Part shown: piece after piece, positions 1-8,376 of the stretch | Layout of the letters: every line of letters starts with the position of its first letter | Position numbering within the stretch: the stretch's first letter is position 1 | DNA from: Yponomeuta sedellus | Taxonomy: Eukaryota > Arthropoda > Insecta > Lepidoptera > Yponomeutidae | Reading direction: 5' to 3' | NCBI GenBank assembly: GCA_934045075.1 | Contig: OW203738.1 | Location: 4,703,487-4,767,486 of the forward strand | Length of the DNA stretch: 64,000 bases | Translations under genes and position numbers: made by a program | The notes under the pieces: generated by a model | Seen by the model: only the letters and a program-made list of their open reading frames with translations | Databases searched by the model: none | Told to the model about the DNA's origin: nothing

Positions 1-294
1 GTTTAATAAAAATTATTGAGATTGTAAAAAATCGTCTGATATGATAATCGTCGTACTTATATATACGAATCCCCTTATATGCGTTCTACTCATCGATGCA
101 AACAATTTTAGTACCTATGGTATCAAATTCAAAACATAAAAAAACTGCTGTTCATTACTGAAGTTTTTACATCAAAATAAAATAATAATAACTTCCACAC
201 AACACAATGACTTATCCTGGTCCCAAAGTAGGACACCCTGTGCTATGGTAACAGGGCAAAGACATTACAAACATAGAAATACACCCAGACTGAA

Positions 295-500
295 AGATAG
301 ATCGATAGATAGAGAACACTTTATTGCACAACCAGAAAAATATTACAACCATGATTTCTTAAATGTAAGAGCGCTCTTAGCGATAAGACCACCAATTATA
401 TAACATATAATTGGCGGTCTTATCGCTAAGAGCGCTCTTTTCCGGACAACCTTTGGATGTAGTAGATTGCACGAAGAATATAGTCGGTACGAGGTGCATG
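295..500 (-). repeat. 3' end of dispersed non-LTR/SINE family G, interrupted
   Basis: On the minus strand it reads as a retrotransposon tail ending AATAAAGTGTTCTCTATC plus CTAT repeats. The same tail recurs at about 31700-31835, 51440-51500, 51790-51940, 52318-52960 and 62730-62800. Here it is split by the 367-439 palindrome. The cggacaacctttggatg segment after the palindrome belongs to the body of the same family. Confidence 0.6.
367..439. repeat. Near-perfect 35-bp-arm palindrome (snap-back element)
   Basis: Arms 367-401 and 405-439 are inverted copies with one mismatch, around a 3-nt centre (aac). The outer end is AAGAGCGCTCTTAGCG. It sits inside a family G tail, so it probably arrived as a tiny snap-back MITE or by fold-back synthesis. 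Such a hairpin would extrude readily as a cruciform. Confidence 0.8.
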
Positions 501-1206
501 TACATACTTAAATAGACTGAGGCTATTGAACAAGAAACAATGAAAGGAAATGATGATATTAATTTATTTTGTAAGCAAAATTTTATTTGCCACGGACAGA
601 AAATCCATAATTTGTATAACAGAAAATCCATACTAGGTATAACAGTAGCTTTTTTCCGCGTAATTTATTAATTTTCTGCACTAAAAGTTGTTATGAGCGG
701 AACCCACTAGGCCTATTTCCGTATTAAATATGAGATAATGAAACCAGACGTAATATACAATAGCAATGCATAAAAATGTTTAGCCACTCGAAAAACAAAC
801 ACACTACACGAATACGCTGGAGACGTAAAAAAATATCTACCTTGTATAAACAGATAAACCTCTACAGGACGAAAGGAAGAGAAATGTTTTCGAAAAGCCC
901 CCATAAAACAATTCCGTGCCATGGAGACTACATACTTGACCTTGAGTTTACTATTATTTTTCTTGTTCAAAAGTTGTTTAATTGCTCTACGGGACAAAGC
1001 ACTTCTATTACAAGAGACTAAGGCAATTCGCGAAACTAGGAAGGAAAGCTTAGGAAACCGCCGTTGTTTGCAAACAATCGTCCGAAAAGCAGTGCACAAA
1101 AAACAATCAGCTCTCGATAAAATTCCGATCGGTCCTCACCGGGTGCATCCCTAAGGGCTAGACCGGGTTGGCGCCGGGCTTTTTACCCAGCTCGTAGCGG
1201 CCAACT

Positions 1207-1235
1207 TTATATTATACGCATTCGTTCCGTCAGTC
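1207..1235 (+). promoter_or_regulatory. Candidate core promoter (TATA plus initiator) of the net/ATOH8-like gene
   Basis: A TATA-like stretch (ttatattata, 1207-1216) lies about 24 bp before an arthropod-type initiator TCAGTC (1230-1235). This would place transcription start at the A at 1232 and give a 5' UTR of about 258 nt before the ATG at 1490. It is inferred from motif spacing only. GC-rich sequence just upstream supports a promoter region. Confidence 0.5.
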
Positions 1236-1489
1236 GAACGCAGCAGCTTGACACGTGGGGATGTGTACCGCGCCTGCGGCCCACAACTCAGACGCGCGAG
1301 TTCGAAAATCGAAAATGACAATCTAGTGTTTTGTTTTTCTTTCTTATTTTTAAAGAATAAACAGTGTCTTATGAACGTGCCAATAAATAAGCCGCCTTTT
1401 TAAGCAAGTGCATTTTTGGAGGATTGCTGAAGTTTGTTGTTTGTATTTGTTCGGATTGCAAACGGAAGCGGAGGAATTCGCTTTTGAAG

Positions 1490-1544
1490 ATGTCAAGTGC
1501 AACTATTTCCGGTTCCAGCGAGGCCACGCCAGCTGATGGCAAAG
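1490..1544 (+). CDS. net: net/ATOH8-like bHLH gene, first coding exon
   Basis: The ATG at 1490 opens 18 codons (MSSATISGSSEATPADGK) plus one extra G, ending at a good donor (AAAG|GTTAGT at 1544/1545). The next plausible partner is the acceptor at 54370-54371 (tttttccacag). Joining there makes a GAC codon and continues the open frame into the bHLH exon, for 786 nt in total (261 residues plus stop). The long 5' UTR, TATA/initiator pair and exact phase match support this as the first exon. The N-terminus is serine/alanine-rich with no domain of its own. Uncertainty: the link crosses 52.8 kb and rests on phase and composition, and an additional small exon in between cannot be excluded. Confidence 0.72.
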
Positions 1545-1837
1545 GTTAGTTGTTTAGATTATAGTATATGCTCTACTTTGGCAAGAAAGTATTATTTTAG
1601 TCAAAAAAATAACATAATACTAGTCGCCAGTTTCCGAATTGGGTCACAAAGTGGAAACTTAAGTAACAGTCTTTAACATTATACTTTTTTTGTAATTTGA
1701 AAAGATATACTTAAACGATAATTTAAGAATTCATGTCGTTAAATTATCAATACTGAAACCGACGTTTAGTATTTATTTTGAGCTATCTTAGACGCCTAAT
1801 GTCCCAAAAAAAATACAGTACTAAGGTTCATAGAAAG

Positions 1838-1952
1838 ATGTGCAGGGATGGTAGGTATTATGCAAAAGTGGTAATCGCTCGCTCAAACATATAAGGGTAT
1901 GATATGTTTGAGCGACCGATTACCACTTTTGCATAATACCATCCCTGCACAT
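1838..1952. repeat. 115-bp snap-back palindrome
   Basis: The sequence starts ATGTGCAGGG and ends CCCTGCACAT. The two arms, each about 50 bp, are almost perfect inverted copies around a short centre (aagggtatg), with only a 3-nt and a 1-nt difference. No coding content. It probably is a fold-back MITE inserted in the first part of the intron. Confidence 0.8.
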
Positions 1953-2156
1953 TCCAATAGATAAACAAAACACTGAAAGATTTTTAAATATATCGAGCGA
2001 ATGTGGTAAGGAACGCCTCAGGGGGACAAACTTCAACCATAAAGTGCACGTTTTAACAAAGGGTAAAATAAGGAGCATCCGAAACCTGGGAGCGTGCATG
2101 CAACGACTAGAGAATGCTCATGAAGCATAAACTATATTCTACCTATCTTTGAAGTG

Positions 2157-2255
2157 AAAAACACTGTTCTTTGCCGGAAAACACTCTTCTTCACCGGAAA
2201 ACACTAGTCTTTGCCGGAAAACACTGGTCTTTGCCGGTAAACGCTGATCTGTGCC
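2157..2255 (+). repeat. 20-bp minisatellite, about five copies
   Basis: Units of 20-21 bp with the core gccggaaaacact and a variable middle repeat four to five times and degrade at the right end. No gene is associated. Confidence 0.75.
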
Positions 2256-2334
2256 TACTCCTTTGGGACACAGGCTTGTTTATGTATCGCGGAAGATTTT
2301 GTCACCAAGAATTTGGTTTAACATGACAAATGTT

Positions 2335-2475
2335 TTGTTCTTTTGGCTCCGTTGATGAAGCGAGGGTGATCTGTCAGAATTTTTATGTTCTGTGGTCAGG
2401 ATCGTGGCAAGTGGCTGTCTGTGGCCTATGCCTACCCCTCTGGGATACAGGCGTGAGGTTATGTTATGTTTAAAT
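2335..2475 (+). repeat. LINE-derived 3' tail, family D
   Basis: This carries the recurrent string gatgaagcgagggtgatctg ... tacccctctgggatacaggc. It is the 3' coding end and tail of a non-LTR element. Better copies at 32283-32575 and 59110-59330 translate to a degenerate polymerase C-terminus with a KDRGQW-QSLVSAYPSGIQA motif. Truncated and non-functional here. Confidence 0.6.
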
Positions 2476-2734
2476 TGTTTTTATTACATTGCACCTTATC
2501 GTAACTTAACACACAGCAGACATCGTCACACATTGCGCTATTATGGAGTACTCCGTTATTTGGGAAATATTGTTGTAATAATATAATAGGTAGGTACACA
2601 GTTACAAGCTATAACAGTTTTGACACATTCCTTGACGAAACGTTTAACTTTAAAACCACTTACTTCACCTTGTTTGAGTTTGGAAGAAAAATTAAGAAAG
2701 TGAGATTACTGCATTTGAAATGAGGTCCTTAGTA

Positions 2735-2885
2735 ACATTGTGCAATGTTGCTTGGTTGTCTGGAAGAAATTACTTTTAGTAATGAGGCCGTCAGTTGTAC
2801 AGTACTGTTATGTTATTAGTCTCTGATGTAATTCCTGGTGCATACATGCAATAAAGAATATTCTATCTATCTTTATTGATAGAAT
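2735..2885 (+). repeat. Family G retrotransposon 3' end
   Basis: The sequence ggttgtctggaagaaattacttttagtaatgagg... ending aataaagaatattctatctatct is the forward version of the family G tail, diverged from the copies at 31700 and 51790. Confidence 0.6.
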
Positions 2886-2894
2886 TCGCAATGA

Positions 2895-3190
2895 ACGCTA
2901 TGGTCCCACTGCAGGGCACAGGTCTTCTCTCGGAAAGAGAGGGCTTAATTACCACGCGTGCCCACCTCCGATTGGCAATTTCAAGGGCTGAGGTAGTTGA
3001 ACACCTGAGGGTTTCTTCACGATGTTGTTCTTTATAACATCGTGAAGAAACCCTACAGCGAGTGGTATTGCTAATATAACTTCACAAATATACATAATTT
3101 CGAAACAAAGTTATTGCTACAAGCCGGGATTCGAACCCACGACTCTGAGAAGTCGGTGCTCAACCGTTCCGTTACCACCGCTCTGAAAGG
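2895..3190 (-). mobile_element. tRNA-derived SINE, family A, with internal fold-back
   Basis: On the minus strand it starts with a tRNA-like head (agcggtggtaacgga... ggttcgaatccc, a Pol III B box). A body ending in the phrase ggaaaccctcaggtgttc... ggtgggcacgcg follows. It matches the fuller copies at 30188-30535 and 52009-52310. An internal hairpin at 3009-3053 duplicates the tttcttcacgatgtt segment in inverted form. Not a functional tRNA gene. Confidence 0.75.
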
Positions 3191-3307
3191 GGATATAGTA
3201 ACCAGTATTGATAAACGACGATGACCTGTAATCAAACAATATAATTCTATCTATCTAATCAGCCCATAAACAGGGCCCAATATAATTACTGACGTATTTT
3301 ACGCATT

Positions 3308-3313
3308 GTTATG
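3308..3313 (+). repeat. Left target-site duplication GTTATG
   Basis: GTTATG immediately precedes the AG terminus of the Polinton and recurs exactly at 20153-20158 after its CT terminus. Six bp is the duplication length made by Polinton integrases. Confidence 0.93.
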
Positions 3314-3455
3314 AGTAGGATGTTATTGGGCATTCTGGACCAGCTTCCATTCGTTTGAGCTCACGACGCACCGCGCCGGTTGGCGCGGCTTGTCGTTCAC
3401 TCAAACTCATTACATCTGTTCCAGAATACCCAATAATATTGATTGATTCTGAATT
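3314..3455 (+). repeat. Left terminal inverted repeat of the Polinton, palindromic
   Basis: It starts AGTAGGATGTTATTGGGC. The outer 84 nt are identical to the right end read in reverse, and similarity persists with few changes to about 3455. The segment 3321-3438 is itself an imperfect palindrome centred near 3378 (gcgccggttggcgc), able to fold into a hairpin of about 58 bp. Confidence 0.92.
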
Positions 3456-3568
3456 TTACTTGCGGCAGGAAATGAAATGATGTTAGTAACACAGATAAAT
3501 ACTGAAGTTTAATCGTGATGATCGCATTTCAGTAATGAGGACATCACTGGTAACATATTTCTCCAAAA

Positions 3569-4258
3569 ATGAAATTTGTTAAACAACCTACATCACTAAA
3601 TCTTGAGAATATTGATGTAGGATCTGAAAAAAATACATATCGTCACGGAAAGCTTTTACCAAACACCATCCGTTGTATAGTTTGCGGACCGTCTAACTGC
3701 GGAAAAACAAACTTAGTCCTTGGGTTACTTTTACATCCTAATGGTTTACATTTCCGTAACGTGTACGTTTATTCGAAAACGTTGTATCAACCAAAATACA
3801 TATTTTTAGAGAAGGTAATGAATCTCGTTCCAGGAATACGTTATTATAAATATCGCGATAACAAAGAAGTCTTAAATCCAAGCTTAGCGTCTCAAAATTC
3901 TGTCATTATTTTCGACGATGTTGCCTGTGAAAATCAAAATAACATTCGTGATTACTTTGCCATGGGTAGACATAAAAATATAGACTGTTTTTATTTGAAC
4001 CAAACTTATAGCAAAGTCCCAAAACAACTGGTTCGCGACAATGCAAATCTACTCATCATATTCAAACAGGATGATATTAACTTACGTCATATTTATGATG
4101 AACATGTGAACACTGATATGCCTTGGCATCAATTTCGCGAACTTTGTTCACAAGTTTGGAAAGATACATTTAGCTATTTAGTGATTAATAAAGACTGTCA
4201 AAGAAATAACGGATGCTACAGAATGAAATTCGACACCTTTATTACTTTCGACGAGTGA
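3569..4258 (+). CDS. A32/FtsK-HerA-type genome-packaging ATPase
   Basis: A 229-residue protein expected to pump element DNA into a capsid. The Walker A P-loop is at residues 40-47 (GPSNCGKT), followed by a hydrophobic stretch. A Walker B-type segment at about 112-117 (VIIFDD) precedes the NQTYSKVP region at 144-151, at the sensor position expected in Polinton and poxvirus A32-like ATPases. The length is normal for the family and the frame is intact. It is the first gene inside the left terminal repeat, with the ATG 114 nt past the repeat. The next gene starts 81 nt downstream. Family assignment is established from motifs. Activity is inferred. Confidence 0.92.
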   Translation: MKFVKQPTSLNLENIDVGSEKNTYRHGKLLPNTIRCIVCGPSNCGKTNLVLGLLLHPNGLHFRNVYVYSKTLYQPKYIFLEKVMNLVPGIRYYKYRDNKEVLNPSLASQNSVIIFDDVACENQNNIRDYFAMGRHKNIDCFYLNQTYSKVPKQLVRDNANLLIIFKQDDINLRHIYDEHVNTDMPWHQFRELCSQVWKDTFSYLVINKDCQRNNGCYRMKFDTFITFDE

Positions 4259-4339
4259 GATACATAAATGCCGTTTTTTTTAAATCAGAAGCCACTTTCT
4301 TATCTTCTTTATATGCGAGTAGTTGTAAAATAAGAAAAA

Positions 4340-5284
4340 ATGTGTGATGAAAAATCAATTAAACAACAAATAATTAAGTCTGCTGAGGCTGTTAAAAAGA
4401 AGGTTCAAAACATGAAAAATACTAAAATGGATTCTGAGTTGGCATTAGAAACTATGTTCAAACCAGTAACAGATCCACTTAAACAGCTAACGAGAACCCC
4501 GTATCAAGAACAGTTAAGTAATGAAGATGTTGATTCGCTTGAACATTTAGCACGACAGTCTACACCTACGAAGAAACGAAAATTTTCTGAAATTAGCTCT
4601 TCAAGGGAATCACTCCAAGAGGTATCGAATGCTAGTAACAGCGATGATAACATAAGTGACTCTGAACTGAATCAAAGTCTTAGAAATAACATGAGTGACA
4701 TATTTTTTGAAACAAATTCGGATGGTGCTTCAACACCAAATGCAAAGTCTTTATCGTCATGGTCTTTATCATCAGAAGTATTCAAAGATGTACCTTATGG
4801 AATTAGATTGGAAAATGGAAAACCTATGATAGGATCAGCACCGCTCTCCATAACTAATGATGCATTTGAAATAGCAGGTCATTCGTATGTCAAAACTAAT
4901 GGACTCAGTGAATTACTTTACAAAAAAAATCCTGATCTAAACATTATCACTGAAGATGATAAAAGGAATTATAAATTTATACTAATAAGCACAAACGCTC
5001 ATCGACGTAAATATGATCCCAATCAACCAATCAATAGCAACAGAGGATTTAAGTATTTACAAATTGTAAAACCCTTATTATGTTCCGCCAATGTTTCCAA
5101 AGGAAAGGGTTTATCATTGCTTAAAAAAGTTGATAACAAAGTAGATTACATTTTTTGGAATGATCCAAACGAATTAGTTGAAACATTGAAATTATTAATA
5201 GCTTCGAAAGATGCCGGTAATACTGGCTTAGATGATGAAATTGTATCAGTTTTAACAGAACTGAAAAAACGTGGTGTGATATAA
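4340..5284 (+). CDS. DUF8207-type Polinton protein
   Basis: A 314-residue protein. The first 60 residues are lysine-rich and helical, then come Ser/Thr/Asp-rich low-complexity sequence (about 75-150) and a conserved C-terminal part from about 150. That part holds the strings VPYGIRLENGKPMIGSAPL, YVKTNGLSELLYKK, NAHRRKYDP and DYIFWNDPNELVETLKLLI. I recognise these as a domain that recurs in arthropod Polinton-like elements (DUF8207). The biochemical role is unknown. A KKRK basic patch near residue 80 could be a nuclear signal. The frame is intact. An AATAAA at 5289-5294, just past the stop, could end a transcript. Confidence 0.8.
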   Translation: MCDEKSIKQQIIKSAEAVKKKVQNMKNTKMDSELALETMFKPVTDPLKQLTRTPYQEQLSNEDVDSLEHLARQSTPTKKRKFSEISSSRESLQEVSNASNSDDNISDSELNQSLRNNMSDIFFETNSDGASTPNAKSLSSWSLSSEVFKDVPYGIRLENGKPMIGSAPLSITNDAFEIAGHSYVKTNGLSELLYKKNPDLNIITEDDKRNYKFILISTNAHRRKYDPNQPINSNRGFKYLQIVKPLLCSANVSKGKGLSLLKKVDNKVDYIFWNDPNELVETLKLLIASKDAGNTGLDDEIVSVLTELKKRGVI

Positions 5285-5288
5285 AATG

Positions 5289-5294
5289 AATAAA
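5289..5294 (+). terminator. Poly(A) signal AATAAA after the DUF8207-type gene
   Basis: AATAAA lies 5 nt after the stop of the 4340-5284 gene, followed by a T-rich stretch. It could separate an early ATPase/DUF8207 transcript from the downstream integrase group. Confidence 0.45.
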
Positions 5295-5352
5295 TACTTA
5301 TGTAATCTATATTTTATTTTATTTCTACTCTAACCTTCACACTATTTACAAG

Positions 5353-5715
5353 ATGAATATAGATAAATTTGGACATCATGTTCATAAAAGACTGCGTGTG
5401 TCAGATCCATTAAATTTGGTTCCTATAAACACAGGGCTAAGTAAAAATGAGTCAGGAGTTTACGACTTAAAACAATGTATATTGAGAGGATTACCGTTAG
5501 CTGTAGCAGCAGATGAAGCTGTTAGCAAGGAGTATGTAGAAAAAAACAATAAATTATATTGTAAAAAACAAGATTTCATTAATGAACTTAAAAGTATAAA
5601 AACTCAAATACAACTGCTACAGAAACAGTTAGATGAGAAGTGTTCAAAGGTAGAAGCGAGTAATATTATTAAAGATCATATAGTAGCACTCAGAGACTCA
5701 TCGAAACCAGCATGA
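5353..5715 (+). CDS. Short coiled-coil, possibly fibre-like Polinton protein
   Basis: A 120-residue protein beginning MNIDKFGHHVHKRLR. This opening and the pattern ESGVYDLKQCILRGL ... AVSKEYVEK recur in insect Polinton elements as I remember them. The NKEYV-like motif resembles linker segments of trimeric fibre proteins. Residues about 68-108 form a predicted coiled coil (IKTQIQLLQKQLDEKCSKVE). A structural spike/fibre role is inference. Its TGA overlaps the integrase ATG (ATGA at 5712-5715), which suggests coupled translation. Confidence 0.65.
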   Translation: MNIDKFGHHVHKRLRVSDPLNLVPINTGLSKNESGVYDLKQCILRGLPLAVAADEAVSKEYVEKNNKLYCKKQDFINELKSIKTQIQLLQKQLDEKCSKVEASNIIKDHIVALRDSSKPA

Positions 5716-6644
5716 GCAAACAATCTGTTGTAAATGAAATCCATAAAGCAGCTAGAAGAAATTTCCCACGTCGTTCTGTTATTTTAAAAGGGATTGATGA
5801 TTTATGGCAAGCCGATTTGATTGATATGCAAAACTATCAGAAGGTTAACAAAGGATTCAAATTTATTTTAGTAGTCATCGATGCTTTTTCTAAATACGCA
5901 TGGATCGCTCCATTAAAGAATAAAACAAAAACTGAGGTGTCTCTAGCGTTTGATAAGGTTTTACAAGAAGGCCGATCACCTGCTAATTTACAAACCGACA
6001 AGGGTACCGAATTTCACAATGACGTTTTTCAGAAGCTTACGAACCGATGGAAAATAAATCATTATTCAACTTATTCAACAAAAAAAGCGTCTATAGTAGA
6101 AAGATTAATAAGAACTTTGAAGAGCAAGTTGTTTAAACATTTTAGCTTGTTTGGAAATTATAAGTGGATTGGAGAACCTTTATGTGATATAGTTAAGAGC
6201 TATAATAATACTATGCATCGCACTACAAAACATATGCCGTCTGAAATAAACAAGTTAAATGAATCACTCGTTGCATGTAATATAAACAAATCACAACCTT
6301 CCTTACCTGCAAAGAAAATTAAATTTCGTGTTGGAGACTTTGTCCGTATCAGCAAGCACAAAGGAGATTTTCAAAAAGGATATACACCAAACTGGTCTAC
6401 CGAATTATTCACTGTTGTAAAAGTAATAAAATCTATACCCACAACATATTACATACGAGATCAACATTGTATACCAATAAAAGGTTGTTTTTACGAACAC
6501 GAACTGCAAAAAACTAGCTGTCCCAATATTTATTTAGTTGAGAAGGTAATTAAAAAAAAGGGAAACAAATATCTTGTTAAATGGCTCGGCTTAGGTCAAG
6601 AGGAAAATAGTTGGATTAATAAAAGTGCTATAATAAAGCATTGA
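5712..6644 (+). CDS. Polinton retroviral-type integrase with C-terminal chromodomain
   Basis: A 310-residue integrase that would insert the element DNA and create the 6-bp duplication. An RNase H-like core carries the catalytic triad: D35 (WQADLIDM), D96 (LQTDKGTEF) and E130 (ASIVERLIRTLK). The opening HKAARRNFPRR is characteristic of Polinton integrases and replaces a retroviral zinc finger. An SH3-like segment (KFRVGDFVRIS) follows at about 208-218. A chromodomain with the aromatic motif YLVKWLG at about 288-294 may steer integration to modified histones. All catalytic residues are present and the frame is intact. The start overlaps the preceding stop by 4 nt. Confidence is high. Confidence 0.95.
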   Translation: MSKQSVVNEIHKAARRNFPRRSVILKGIDDLWQADLIDMQNYQKVNKGFKFILVVIDAFSKYAWIAPLKNKTKTEVSLAFDKVLQEGRSPANLQTDKGTEFHNDVFQKLTNRWKINHYSTYSTKKASIVERLIRTLKSKLFKHFSLFGNYKWIGEPLCDIVKSYNNTMHRTTKHMPSEINKLNESLVACNINKSQPSLPAKKIKFRVGDFVRISKHKGDFQKGYTPNWSTELFTVVKVIKSIPTTYYIRDQHCIPIKGCFYEHELQKTSCPNIYLVEKVIKKKGNKYLVKWLGLGQEENSWINKSAIIKH

Positions 6645-6693
6645 AGTATATTACTACAGATTAGTTAACTTATTTTTCATTACATCGTTAGTT

Positions 6694-7422
6694 ATGAAAG
6701 GGAAAGGACTTCTCAATACTTTAATCAATAATTTACCAATAGAGTTACACTTACCAGGCTACAACTACTGCGGTCCAGGTACTCGATTACAAGAACGTTT
6801 GCAAAGAGGCGATAAAGGCATAAACCCTTTGGACAGCGCTTGTATGCTGCACGACATAGCTTATTCAAAGTATTCAAGTTTAGAAGATCGGCATAAGGCT
6901 GACTTAGAGCTAAGAAAGATGGTAAAGCAACGATTAAAATCAGAAGATGCTAGCAGAGGTGAAAAAGTTGCATCATGGTTGGTGAATAAAGTAATGAAAG
7001 CAAAAATTAAATCGGGTGCTGGAATTAAATCATTCAAAACTTCTATGGCTAAATTAAAATCGCATCTGAAAAAAAAGAAACCTAAAAATATTCAAGATGC
7101 TATTCAGTTTGCATACTTAGCAGCAAAAAAAATATTTCATAAGAAAAATAATATGAAGCTGCCAAGAATTATTCCCATCCCTAAAACTGGAGGAATACTT
7201 CCACTCATTCCTATTTTTGCTGGTCTATCAGCATTGGGTTCTTTAGCTGGAGGTATTGGTGGAATAGCAAAAGCAGTTAATGATTACAAGTCAGCCCAAA
7301 AAAATCTTTCTGAATCCGTGCGTCACAATAAAATGATGGAATCGATCTCCTTAGGCAAAGGTTTATACATCAAACCATACAAGACAGGTAAGGGATTGTG
7401 CGTACATTCTTCAAAAAACTAG
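6694..7422 (+). CDS. Phospholipase A2-like capsid protein
   Basis: A 242-residue protein. The N-terminal domain has the parvovirus VP1-type PLA2 layout: PGYNYCGPGT (calcium loop, residues 21-30), MLHDIAYSKY with the His-Asp pair at 53-54, and a further Asp at 70. Such domains let non-enveloped capsids breach endosomal membranes. A very basic middle and a hydrophobic glycine-rich segment (about 166-195) follow. The C-terminus has GLYIKPYKTGKGL, a motif recurrent in Polinton minor virion proteins. The zero-frame stop TAG (7420-7422) comes directly after A_AAA_AAC, and the protease gene continues in the -1 frame. Catalytic residues are seen, activity is inferred. Confidence 0.88.
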   Translation: MKGKGLLNTLINNLPIELHLPGYNYCGPGTRLQERLQRGDKGINPLDSACMLHDIAYSKYSSLEDRHKADLELRKMVKQRLKSEDASRGEKVASWLVNKVMKAKIKSGAGIKSFKTSMAKLKSHLKKKKPKNIQDAIQFAYLAAKKIFHKKNNMKLPRIIPIPKTGGILPLIPIFAGLSALGSLAGGIGGIAKAVNDYKSAQKNLSESVRHNKMMESISLGKGLYIKPYKTGKGLCVHSSKN

Positions 7423-7793
7423 TTAAAAGGTTACCCAGACGAGCACTGAGTAATATAGATTTAATATATTATACTCGGGACATCCCATACTTTCGAGGTG
7501 TCTATATGAGAGACACTTTACCAAGCAAATCAAATAACATCGAGTGCGCTATCCTGAATCTAGATAATTCAATAAATCCGGGAACTCACTGGGTAGCCTA
7601 CATTAAGATAAATAATTACAGCGTGTACTTTGATAGTTATGGTTTAAAACCACCTGTAGAATTAATCAAGTACTTAACAAAAAACACTAACGTTTATTAT
7701 AGTTATATGAACTATCAACAAAACAACACCTATAATTGCGGTCATTTATGCATAAAATTTTTAAAAACATTCTGGTTGAAACATTTATATTAA
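7398..7793 (+). CDS. Adenain-like (Ulp1-fold) maturation protease
   Basis: A cysteine protease that would process capsid precursors. Counting from 7398 (a GTG in frame, not a convincing start), the catalytic set is His64 (GTHWVAY), Asp79 (YFDSYG), Gln107/108 and Cys114 (YNCGHLC). This order H-D-Q-C is that of adenovirus and Polinton proteases. Length is near normal at about 131 residues. The conserved N-terminal segment DIPYFRGVYMRDTLP precedes or includes the first in-frame AUG at about 7506, so initiation there would remove part of the fold. Expression as a -1 frameshift extension of the PLA2 protein fits better. Leaky GTG initiation or splicing are the alternatives. Confidence 0.88.
   Translation: MRTFFKKLVKRLPRRALSNIDLIYYTRDIPYFRGVYMRDTLPSKSNNIECAILNLDNSINPGTHWVAYIKINNYSVYFDSYGLKPPVELIKYLTKNTNVYYSYMNYQQNNTYNCGHLCIKFLKTFWLKHLY
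7413..7422 (+). promoter_or_regulatory. Candidate -1 ribosomal frameshift site A_AAA_AAC then TAG
   Basis: In the PLA2 frame the heptamer at 7413-7419 is phased exactly as X_XXY_YYZ and is followed immediately by the stop TAG. A -1 slip continues straight into the protease frame at 7419. The protease frame has a stop at 7389-7391 and no AUG until about 7506. An AT-rich stem-loop (7448-7457 with 7465-7476) lies downstream, but about 28 nt away, farther than the usual 5-9 nt. Confidence 0.6.
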
Positions 7794-7824
7794 GAAATCA
7801 TAAACTATTCTCACCATTATTACG

Positions 7825-8376
7825 ATGTCATTCACGCTATCAATAACCGGTTGTAAACCAGCTTTGTCAACATTTTATTCGCCGGCTCTGCAGCTTGATG
7901 GTGAATATGAATGTGGGCTGATCTTTTTTTCGACGTTTAATTCGATTCCTAACATAGAATGCTACAACAACAAATTTCATTATGGCGACAACGAAATGAT
8001 TGAAATACCCGAAGGATCATACGAGCTATTAGATATAAATGACTTTTTAAAAACAAATTTAGTAGACTGTACGTTTAATTTGATATGTAACAATAACACT
8101 TTGAGCACAAAAATAATTTGTTCAAAAGATATTCATTTTGAGAAATCCGGTTCAATCGGAAGGATATTGGGTTTTGGAAATCAGACTCTTAAAGCTAATA
8201 TATTACATGAGTCTCTCTTCCCTGTAAACATTCTACCAACAACCATCGTTCGAATAGAATGTGATATCGTGAGCGGATCGTACATAAATGGGAAGCCTAG
8301 CCATATAATTTACGAATTTGCACCTAATGTACCGCCAGGGTACAGGATTATAGAAATCCCAAAAAATTTGATATTT
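7825..8376 (+). pseudogene. Minor capsid (penton-like) gene, 5' part, cut by a LINE
   Basis: The open frame 7825-8379 encodes 184 residues that resemble Polinton minor capsid (single jelly roll, penton-like) proteins: MSFTLSITGCKP at the start, ECGLIFFSTFNSIPNIECYN, then PPGYRIIEIPKN near the end. The family normally continues for about 40 more residues. Those are found after the LINE, at 13509-13628, in one continuous frame if the inserted DNA is ignored. The stop at 8377-8379 therefore belongs to the inserted LINE. The truncated product lacks the last strands of the jelly roll and is unlikely to assemble. Confidence 0.82.

Larger units (their letters stand above)
1..1206. other. Upstream flank of the net/ATOH8-like gene
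   Basis: No coding sequence is supported here. The stretch at 185-366 and 440-500 is a reverse-oriented tail of a dispersed non-LTR repeat (GATA-rich end, agaacactttattg), broken by a palindrome at 367-439. From about 500 to 1200 the sequence looks single-copy and becomes GC-richer toward the promoter at 1207. Short open frames here have no recognisable domain or codon pattern. Confidence 0.5.

Noticed and set aside
713..1154. Overlapping open frames on both strands upstream of the promoter
   Set aside because: Short, mutually overlapping, no domain and no splice or start context.
3314..3455. The two palindromic ends as independent MITE copies rather than Polinton termini
   Set aside because: The exact 6-bp duplication sits outside the two ends facing away from each other, the ends are AG/CT, and Polinton genes lie between them. 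Two separate MITEs would each have their own duplication.
7398..7400. GTG as the true protease start codon
   Set aside because: Non-AUG initiation at an internal GTG of an mRNA is unlikely in insects, and the slippery site 15 nt downstream explains expression better. Kept only as an alternative.
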